18,472 nt of DNA from JAWLBM01 sp041687675. Lineage in GTDB: Bacteria > Pseudomonadota > Alphaproteobacteria > Rhizobiales > Pleomorphomonadaceae. Below, piece by piece: positions 13,413 through 18,472 of the stretch. The position numbers and the translations under genes were made by a program. The stretch spans positions 1 through 18,472 of the forward strand of contig JAWLBM010000062.1 in the NCBI GenBank assembly GCA_041687675.1. Direction: 5' to 3'. Within the stretch, counting starts at the first letter, position 1; every line of letters starts with the position of its first letter. Under the pieces are notes generated by a model. The model did not search any database. It was not told the DNA's origin and saw only the letters and a program-made list of their open reading frames with translations.

Positions 13413-14245
13413 TGCGGGACCTCGCGCCGGACCGAATGGCTGAGGTAGAACACCGCCGCGACGGCCGTGAGCAGGTAGGAGACGACGCCGAGCGCGTTGG
13501 CGGTGCCGTAGTCGCCATAGGCGTTGATACGGAATGCCATGTCGACTGTGAGCATGGTCGGTTGGGAGCCCGCCACCATCATGGGGACAGACAGCACAGA
13601 CAGCATGGTGACGAAGGAGAGGGTGAGGGCGACCAGGAGGTTGGGCATCACCTGCGGCAGGATCACCTCGAACAGTGCGCGGGTGCGTGAGGCCCCTAAA
13701 TTGCGGGCGGCCTCGATCGTGGACCGGTCGAGCGACGCCATGGCGCCGGCGAGCAAGAGAGTGACGAACGGCGTCTGCTTCCAGACGAAGGTGATGATAA
13801 TTCCTCGCCAGTCGAGAAAACTGGTGGTCCAGGACGGATCGACTCCCAGCATCACCGCGGTATTGTTCATCAGCCCGTTTTTGGCCAGGAAGGTCCGCAT
13901 GCACTGTGCCGCCACAATGAACGGGATGAACAGCGGCAGCCGATAGAGCCAGGCGAGGACCGACACGATCACCGGGTTCCCGCCGAGCGTCAGGATTGCC
14001 GAGATCGTGATCGCCACGGCGGCCGTCAGCGCGGTGGCCGTCACCACGATGAAAACGGTGTAGACGATGTCGCCAGAGTAGAGGTCGAACGCCTTGTCGA
14101 AGTTCTCCAAAGAGAACCCGCCCGCTTCCCCTGTGAAGGCAGAAGCTACCGAAAAACCGAGCGGATACAGGAACAGGCCCGCCACCATCGCGAGGGCGGG
14201 GGTGACGAGCAGAAGGCCGGGAAGGGCGGTGCGTTCAAGCTTCAT
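13409..14245 (-). CDS. ABC transporter permease, first subunit (278 aa)
   Basis: An inner-membrane permease of the PotB/PhnU-like class. The first hydrophobic segment follows a short cytoplasmic start (MKLERTALPGLLLVTPALAM). About six segments are visible, and the EAA loop is EAARNLGASRTRALFEVILP. The ATG at 14245 has no clear ribosome-binding site. A strong GC hairpin lies 11 bases upstream, between this gene and the binding-protein gene, so expression may depend on read-through and be lower than that of the binding protein. It pairs with the second permease, whose start overlaps its stop codon. Confidence 0.93.
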   Translation of the reverse strand: MKLERTALPGLLLVTPALAMVAGLFLYPLGFSVASAFTGEAGGFSLENFDKAFDLYSGDIVYTVFIVVTATALTAAVAITISAILTLGGNPVIVSVLAWLYRLPLFIPFIVAAQCMRTFLAKNGLMNNTAVMLGVDPSWTTSFLDWRGIIITFVWKQTPFVTLLLAGAMASLDRSTIEAARNLGASRTRALFEVILPQVMPNLLVALTLSFVTMLSVLSVPMMVAGSQPTMLTVDMAFRINAYGDYGTANALGVVSYLLTAVAAVFYLSHSVRREVPQ

Positions 14246-14255
14246 CGGTCGGGTG

Positions 14256-14280
14256 ACCCGGCGGCGCGAGGCCGCCGGGT
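14256..14280 (-). promoter_or_regulatory. Intercistronic hairpin between binding-protein and permease genes
   Basis: ACCCGGCGGC and GCCGCCGGGT form a 10-bp perfect stem around a 5-base loop, just after the binding-protein stop (14290) and just before the permease start (14245). Such hairpins are known to protect the upstream message (as in malE-malF), leading to an excess of binding protein over permease. The role here is inferred from position. Confidence 0.55.
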
Positions 14281-14289
14281 CCCTCTCGT

Positions 14290-15462
14290 TCAGTTTGCGA
14301 CCTTCTCCTCGTAAGATTCGAGAATGTCATTGAAGTAGCCGGCGAGCGGGAACGGCTTGCCCAACTCGGCGAGATCTTCGGGGGTGATGTCGGTGAACAG
14401 CTTTTGCCAGCTCTCCGGATCGAGCTTTTCCTGCACGTGCGCCGCATCGATGCCCGGGTACCAGTTAAACCGCTTGACGATACCCTCTGCCTGCACCTCG
14501 GGGCTCGTCGCCATGGCGATGAACTCCTCTGCGAGATTCGCATTGGCCGCCTTGGCAGGGATTGCGTAGTACATCGGCTGGCCTGGCATGCCGGGCGCAA
14601 TCAGCTTCAGCTTGACGTTCGGCGGCAGCTTGCCGTCGGCCTGCCAGCTGTAGAACATGTCGACCCAGACCGGGCCCATGGCGATCTCGCCGCGATTCAG
14701 CATGTCCAGCGTGCCGGCGTTCCCGGGCGTCATAACGACATTCTCGTTGAACTGCTTCAACTCGGCCAAGGCCTCGTCCCAATCTTTCTCCATGGCCGGA
14801 TCGTACTCGCCGGACGTCAGGGTCTTAGCGTCTCCGCCGAAGGCGTAGATCCATCCGGTGACGAAGGCGACGCCCGACATGCCGCCCTTGATGCCATTGT
14901 AGCCGAACTGCTGCGGGTGTTCGTTCACCCAGTCGACCAGCTCCTGGTAGCTCGACGGCGGATCTTCGACCATGTCGGCGTTGTAGGCGATCGCGGTCTG
15001 CGAATGGAACATCGGCATCACGAAGCCGCTGACCTTGGTGCCCAGCGCGTTCTCGGCCGTGTCGCGGGTGACGAGGTCACCCGTCTCGATCTTGTCGCGG
15101 TAGGACGCAAGCAGCCCCTCCTCGACCATCTGGCCTGCCATCTTCTGGTGCGCCACGATCACGTCGAAATCCCAAGCCTCGGCGCCCGCCTCCTTCTGGG
15201 CGGAGAGCTTCTCGTAGATCTTCTGCGACCCGGCGTCGCCGGGGCCGGTGCCAACTGCGACCACATCCACGTCCGGATGCATCTCCTCGAACTTCGGAGC
15301 GAGGTAGTCGCGGATATAGTCGACCATGTTCTGGTCGCCCGCGGTCGCCACGTTGAGGGTCACCGTATCCGCGGCGGCAGGCCCGGCGAGGCCGAGAAGT
15401 GCGACTGCGGTCACCGTCGACCGGAGCCGAGCGGCTGCGTGAGTGCTCAGGCGGTGTCTCAT
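14290..15462 (-). CDS. ABC transporter substrate-binding protein, family 1-like (390 aa)
   Basis: A periplasmic binding protein of the extracellular solute-binding type that partners PotA/MalK-like ATPases. A classical signal peptide (about 1-31) ends in GPAAA before DTVTLNVATAG. The mature part has two-lobed binding-protein features: YLAPKFEEMHPDVDVVAVGT near the N-terminus, PMFHSQTAIAYNADMV (the hinge region) and AIPAKAANANLAEEFI in the C-terminal lobe. The ligand cannot be read from sequence. Candidates by class are polyamines, thiamine-like compounds, phosphonates or other phosphate esters. The ATG at 15462 has GGGAGG about 8 bases upstream. It is the second gene of the operon, 25 bases after the ATPase stop codon. 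Confidence 0.92.
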   Translation of the reverse strand: MRHRLSTHAAARLRSTVTAVALLGLAGPAAADTVTLNVATAGDQNMVDYIRDYLAPKFEEMHPDVDVVAVGTGPGDAGSQKIYEKLSAQKEAGAEAWDFDVIVAHQKMAGQMVEEGLLASYRDKIETGDLVTRDTAENALGTKVSGFVMPMFHSQTAIAYNADMVEDPPSSYQELVDWVNEHPQQFGYNGIKGGMSGVAFVTGWIYAFGGDAKTLTSGEYDPAMEKDWDEALAELKQFNENVVMTPGNAGTLDMLNRGEIAMGPVWVDMFYSWQADGKLPPNVKLKLIAPGMPGQPMYYAIPAKAANANLAEEFIAMATSPEVQAEGIVKRFNWYPGIDAAHVQEKLDPESWQKLFTDITPEDLAELGKPFPLAGYFNDILESYEEKVAN

Positions 15463-15487
15463 TGTTCTTCCTCCCTAGAATGCGGCG

Positions 15488-16573
15488 TCATGCTGCCGCC
15501 GCAGCGACCTCGTCCGGTGACCGCTCGAAAAGGTGAAGCGCATCGGCCGGAATGGTGATGTTCACCCGCTCTCCAGGCGCGATCCGGGTGGCATCGTCGA
15601 CAAGAAAGGTCCCAGCCGGCGTCGAAACTGCATATCGGTATCGACCGCCTGGATAGCTCTGCTGCTCGACCATGCCGGGCAGGTGCAGACCGCCCTCTGC
15701 GGTGGGGCCAAAGGAGACGTCCGAGCCGCGGAACTGAAGCACGCATCCGCCCTCCGGGGCCAAACGGCCCGGAAGCACGACTGTCGCGCCCCCCTCGACC
15801 TCGATGATCACGTCGTCCCCGGAGCGACGGGCAGTGCCCCGAACAATGTTGTCGGCCCCCAGGAAGGAGGCGACCATTCGGGAGTTCGGACGCCGGTAGA
15901 CCTCTTCTGGCGCGCCGTCCTGCGCGATGCGGCCGCGGTCCAGGATGACGATGCGATCTGCCATCACCATCGCCTCCTCCTGGTCGTGCGTCACGTGGAT
16001 CGCCGTGAAGCCGATGCGGTTATGCAGAGCGCGGATTTCGTGCCGCATCGACAGGCGGATCTTCGCGTCGAGGTTCGACAAAGGTTCGTCGAGGAGGAGG
16101 ACCGGCGGATCCACCGCGAGGGCCCTGCCGAGCGCCACGCGCTGGCGCTGGCCACCCGAGAGGGCGGTCACTTTGCGATCGCCGTATCCGCGCAGGTCGA
16201 GGAGGACCAGCATCTCCTCCACTCGCCGCGCGATGTCCGCTCGCGACCAGCCGCGCAGCCGAAGGCCATAGCCAATGTTCTGAGCAACCGACATGTGTGG
16301 CCAGAGGGCGTAGGACTGGAACACCATGGCCATTCCCCGGCGATCGGGGCCGGTGTCCGTGATGTCGCGCCCGTCGACGAGGATGTGCCCGCCGGTCGGC
16401 TGGACGAAGCCACTGATGGCGCGCAAGAGCGTGGTCTTGCCGCAGCCCGACGAGCCGAGCAGGGCTACGAAGATACCCGGGTCGATCTCGAGGTCGATCC
16501 CCTCGAGCACGCGAATCCGTCCGTAGCCAGCGGTCAGCTTCTGCACCGCCACTGACGCGCCGCGACCGCCCAT
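15488..16573 (-). CDS. ABC transporter ATP-binding protein with TOBE domain (361 aa)
   Basis: The ATPase of the importer, PotA/MalK/UgpC-like. Walker A GSSGCGKTT (40-48), Q-loop Gln86 in MVFQSYALWPH, signature LSGGQRQR (138-145), Walker B VLLLDEP (158-164), D-loop SNLDA and switch His196 in HVTHDQEEA. A C-terminal regulatory TOBE-like part follows (about 240-355). I chose the ATG at 16573 because GGGGAGG lies about 6 bases upstream; the longer frame to 16630 would run through the operator region. It is the first gene of the four-gene minus-strand operon and is divergent from the LacI gene, so its expression is probably controlled by that repressor. Confidence 0.94.
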   Translation of the reverse strand: MGGRGASVAVQKLTAGYGRIRVLEGIDLEIDPGIFVALLGSSGCGKTTLLRAISGFVQPTGGHILVDGRDITDTGPDRRGMAMVFQSYALWPHMSVAQNIGYGLRLRGWSRADIARRVEEMLVLLDLRGYGDRKVTALSGGQRQRVALGRALAVDPPVLLLDEPLSNLDAKIRLSMRHEIRALHNRIGFTAIHVTHDQEEAMVMADRIVILDRGRIAQDGAPEEVYRRPNSRMVASFLGADNIVRGTARRSGDDVIIEVEGGATVVLPGRLAPEGGCVLQFRGSDVSFGPTAEGGLHLPGMVEQQSYPGGRYRYAVSTPAGTFLVDDATRIAPGERVNITIPADALHLFERSPDEVAAAAA

Positions 16574-16615
16574 GCCGGCCTCCCCTGCTTCGCCCCGGCA
16601 CATTAAACACCCGGA

Positions 16616-16629
16616 TGCACACGTGTTCA
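16616..16629. promoter_or_regulatory. Candidate LacI operator, site 1
   Basis: TGCACACGTGTTCA is a near-palindrome centred on the central CG, 6 of 7 pairs matching. It is in the gap between the ABC operon and the LacI gene. LacI-family operators typically have an even-length palindrome with a central CG pair. It lies 43 bases upstream of the ATPase start. Confidence 0.5.
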
Positions 16630-16648
16630 ACCTGAATGCCGCCGCATA

Positions 16649-16662
16649 TGTTCACGTGTGCA
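16649..16662. promoter_or_regulatory. Candidate LacI operator, site 2
   Basis: TGTTCACGTGTGCA matches the reverse complement of site 1 at 12 of 14 positions and is centred 33 bases away, about three helical turns, so two dimers would sit on the same DNA face. It is 61 bases upstream of the LacI start, consistent with control of both directions. Confidence 0.5.
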
Positions 16663-16723
16663 AGACTGCGCTGACACTCCGACGGGACTGTGCTAACTGG
16701 AGATCCTCCACAGGAAGTCCCGG

Positions 16724-17734
16724 ATGAAAGCTTACGAACGGCAGCGCAGGGGACGGGTCACGGCCGCCGACGTCGCTCGCGTCGCCGGGGTGTCTCGCAT
16801 CGCCGTTTCCCGAGCCTTCACCGAGGGCGCGAGCGTGGCGCCGGAGACGCGCCGCCGGATCCGCGAAGCCGCCGAGGAACTCGGCTATCGTCCGAACGCC
16901 CTCGCTCGGCAGCTGAACCGGCGTTCACCTGAACTGGTCGCCTTCGCCGCAGGCTTCATTGACAACTTTTACTATTCTACTTTTATCGACAGGCTGCTGG
17001 GGGAGCTCCAGGCGCGAGGCCGCCGCCCCCTCTACATCCACGTCGGCGAAGGTCGCGACGCCGCGCAGGCGATCGCACAAGCGTCCGAATATCCGGTCGC
17101 GCTGACGGTTGTGGCCGCCGGCAGCCTCGGGGCCGAAGCCTTGCTTCAGTGCCGCAGTTCCGGTCCCATCGTGCTCTCCGGACCGGGTTCCGACATGCCC
17201 GACGTCGACGCGGTCTACACCGACGGCGGCAGGGGCATCGAACTCGCCGTCGACCACCTGGTGGGTCGGGGCCGGCGGCGGCTGGCCTGTATCTCAGGAC
17301 CTAGAGAGCTCGCCAGCGGCCGAGACCGAGCCGAAGCGTGCGTAAGGGTCCTTGGCCGCCACGGCCTCGCACCGACCTCGGTCAGGCACACAGCGTTCAC
17401 CGTTCCCGGAGGCTCGGCGGCTGCCCGAGACCTGCTGTTCGCACGCGAGAGACCTGATGCGGTGGTCTGCGCGAACGATGCGATCGCGATCGGCGTCCTC
17501 AACGTTTTGAAGGCGGAAGCCGGTCTGCGGGTGCCGGAGGACATAGCGATAACCGGCTTTGACGACACAGCCCCGGCGTCATGGCCGATGATCGACCTCA
17601 CCAGCGTCGGGAGCCCGATCGCCCTCAGGGTGGGGTTCGTCTGCGACCTCGTTGACCGGCGACTCAACGAGCCGACAGCCACGCCACTGCAGGTCCGCAT
17701 TAAACCGCATCTCGTGGTGCGAGGGAGTTCGTGA
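16724..17734 (+). CDS. LacI-family transcriptional regulator (336 aa)
   Basis: The N-terminal LacI helix-turn-helix is VTAADVARVAGVSRIAVSRA (12-31), followed by the hinge helix RPNALARQL. The core is a periplasmic-binding-protein-like ligand domain: ELVAFAAGFIDNFYYSTFID, then DAVYTDGGRGIELAVDHL, VVCANDAIAIGVLN and AITGFDDTAPASWPMIDLTS. The ATG at 16724 has AGGA about 8 bases upstream. It diverges from the ABC operon and overlaps the downstream phosphodiesterase gene by GTGA, so it is expected to repress the importer and probably its own transcript unless the transported compound or a product is present. The ligand is not predictable. Confidence 0.94.
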   Translation: MKAYERQRRGRVTAADVARVAGVSRIAVSRAFTEGASVAPETRRRIREAAEELGYRPNALARQLNRRSPELVAFAAGFIDNFYYSTFIDRLLGELQARGRRPLYIHVGEGRDAAQAIAQASEYPVALTVVAAGSLGAEALLQCRSSGPIVLSGPGSDMPDVDAVYTDGGRGIELAVDHLVGRGRRRLACISGPRELASGRDRAEACVRVLGRHGLAPTSVRHTAFTVPGGSAAARDLLFARERPDAVVCANDAIAIGVLNVLKAEAGLRVPEDIAITGFDDTAPASWPMIDLTSVGSPIALRVGFVCDLVDRRLNEPTATPLQVRIKPHLVVRGSS

Positions 17735-18276
17735 CCGTGTCCGTTCCAGCCGTCCAGGGGCTCATCTCGATCTGGTTGCTCGCCAGCGAAGGCGATGAGG
17801 CGGTTTTCGAGGCCGCCATCCGTGAACTTGCGGAACGGCTTGGCGGCCCCCGATTCCACCCCCACCTGACGCTCGCAGGAGATCTCGACACTTATGTCGA
17901 AGAAGCAATTCATGCGCTACCTGCCCTCGCGGCCCGGCATCTCCGATTCGAGCTCGATTTTCAGTACATAGGAGTCGGGACGGACTACTTTCGTTCCTTC
18001 TATGCGGCGTTCGTCCGCAGCGCTTCCTTGGAGGCACTGCGCGTCGACTGTTGGCGGGCCGCCGGCAAGGAACCGCCGCCCGACTTCCTGCCTCACGTTT
18101 CGCTGGCCTACGGAGCGACGGAGGGCGAGGCGAGAACCGACGCTCAGGTCGATTACTCGAAACGGCTCTTCCGCCGCGCAGTCGCCTTCGATCGCATTGC
18201 TGTCGTCGCATCTTCGGCGCGCCAGCCGATTGGTAGCTGGCGCATCCTTGCCGAAGCCGAACTCGCGGGGGCATAG
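17731..18276 (+). CDS. 2H phosphoesterase, cyclic phosphodiesterase-like (181 aa)
   Basis: A small cytoplasmic enzyme of the 2H superfamily, closest in pattern to cyclic phosphodiesterases (CPDase) that open 1'',2''- or 2',3'-cyclic phosphates. The two catalytic H-x-T/S motifs are His45 in FHPHLTLAG and His122 in LPHVSLAYG, separated by the expected distance. The YFRSFYAAF stretch between them is typical of the CPDase branch. The GTG start at 17731 overlaps the LacI stop (GTGA), so translation is coupled. Length fits. The linkage to a LacI-controlled ABC importer suggests the enzyme processes the imported compound, perhaps a cyclic or diester phosphate. That is inference; an RNA-ligase-type role is an alternative. 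Confidence 0.85.
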   Translation: MTVSVPAVQGLISIWLLASEGDEAVFEAAIRELAERLGGPRFHPHLTLAGDLDTYVEEAIHALPALAARHLRFELDFQYIGVGTDYFRSFYAAFVRSASLEALRVDCWRAAGKEPPPDFLPHVSLAYGATEGEARTDAQVDYSKRLFRRAVAFDRIAVVASSARQPIGSWRILAEAELAGA

Positions 18277-18424
18277 CGCACGCGTGGTCGGTCTGGCTTG
18301 TATCGTTTCAGTTAATTGCCATTAGCGTGGTGTCGAGTTCGGACGCACCGACGTGCCGGACGTGGTCATGATGCGTACCCCTCCGGTGAGGGCCGCCTTG
18401 CCGGCTGGGCGGGAACATCGGAAG

Positions 18425-18444
18425 TCCTAGGGATAATCCTAGGA
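18425..18444. promoter_or_regulatory. Palindrome before the last gene start
   Basis: TCCTAGG and CCTAGGA are perfect 7-base arms separated by six bases. The right arm overlaps the ribosome-binding site (AGGAG, 18441-18445) of the gene starting at 18453. The position suggests a regulator operator, possibly translational or transcriptional control of that gene. No matching site is seen elsewhere in the window. Confidence 0.45.
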
Positions 18445-18452
18445 GTAGCCCT

Positions 18453-18472
18453 ATGACGATGCCGCGGGTGGA
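18453..18472 (+). CDS. 5' end of a gene cut by the window edge
   Basis: ATG at 18453 follows AGGAG at seven bases, giving MTMPRV before the window ends. Too short to identify. The good ribosome-binding site and the palindrome in front support a real start. Confidence 0.4.

Noticed and set aside
13413..13904. N-terminal extension of the second permease
   Set aside because: It overlaps the first permease gene out of frame; the GTGA overlap at 13412 with a GAGG site is the natural start.
14404..15558. 384-aa plus-strand frame opposite the binding-protein gene, and a similar frame at 15533-16555 opposite the ATPase
   Set aside because: Histidine/arginine-rich antisense shadows without start signals.
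1..18472. tRNA or rRNA genes as integration target
   Set aside because: I could not find a cloverleaf with a T-loop consensus or an rRNA-like segment by reading; a covariance-model search would be decisive.

Overview
The window is GC-rich (roughly two thirds G+C by eye). Its SAM-methyltransferase, FCD-GntR, LacI/ABC and IS66 content suggests an alphaproteobacterium, possibly Rhodospirillales- or Hyphomicrobiales-like. That is inference from protein style; there is no rRNA or other marker to fix it.

Region 1 (about 250-7565) is an integrated replicative element, probably a satellite- or PICI-like island or its remnant. Its leftward genes, in order of transcription, are a small excisionase/AlpA-type HTH protein (6918-6709), an unusually AT-rich 127-aa unknown (6629-6246), a 714-aa primase/VapE-type helicase (6145-4001), a tyrosine integrase (3140-1899), a membrane protein of unknown function (1749-601) and a 61-aa unknown (441-256). 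A 184-aa unknown (7011-7565) diverges from the HTH gene. Immediately after the helicase stop codon lies an inverted pair of iteron clusters (3744-3771 and 3966-3992, 9-bp period, core GGGTGGCAT) embedded in about 55-bp inverted arms. I read this as the replication origin. This is the most interesting structure in the window. No capsid, terminase or conjugation gene is visible. A 25-bp copy of the integrase 3' end (549-573 and 1899-1923) brackets the membrane-protein gene, and a fragment of the 61-aa gene lies between them, so a duplication or insertion occurred at the integrase tail.

Region 2 (7566-9225) is scarred chromosome. A methyltransferase fragment abuts the stop codon of the 184-aa ORF. 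It is followed by an intact haloacetate-dehalogenase-like alpha/beta hydrolase and a frameshifted IS66 transposase remnant.

Region 3 (9226-12540) holds an orphan peptide/nickel-type ABC solute-binding protein behind an FCD-type GntR regulator with a likely autoregulatory operator. It also holds an NTF2-like gene bracketed by two broken copies of a thermonuclease/sunset-type motif (28-bp perfect direct repeats).

Region 4 (12546-18276) is a complete ABC importer operon on the minus strand, ordered ATPase, binding protein, permease, permease. Divergent from it is a LacI regulator translationally coupled (GTGA overlap) to a 2H/cyclic-phosphodiesterase-like enzyme. Two matching palindromes 33 bp apart lie in the shared promoter region. 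Together these suggest regulated uptake of a small molecule, perhaps a phosphate ester, with the phosphodiesterase acting on it. The last bases start another gene behind a palindrome (18425-18444).
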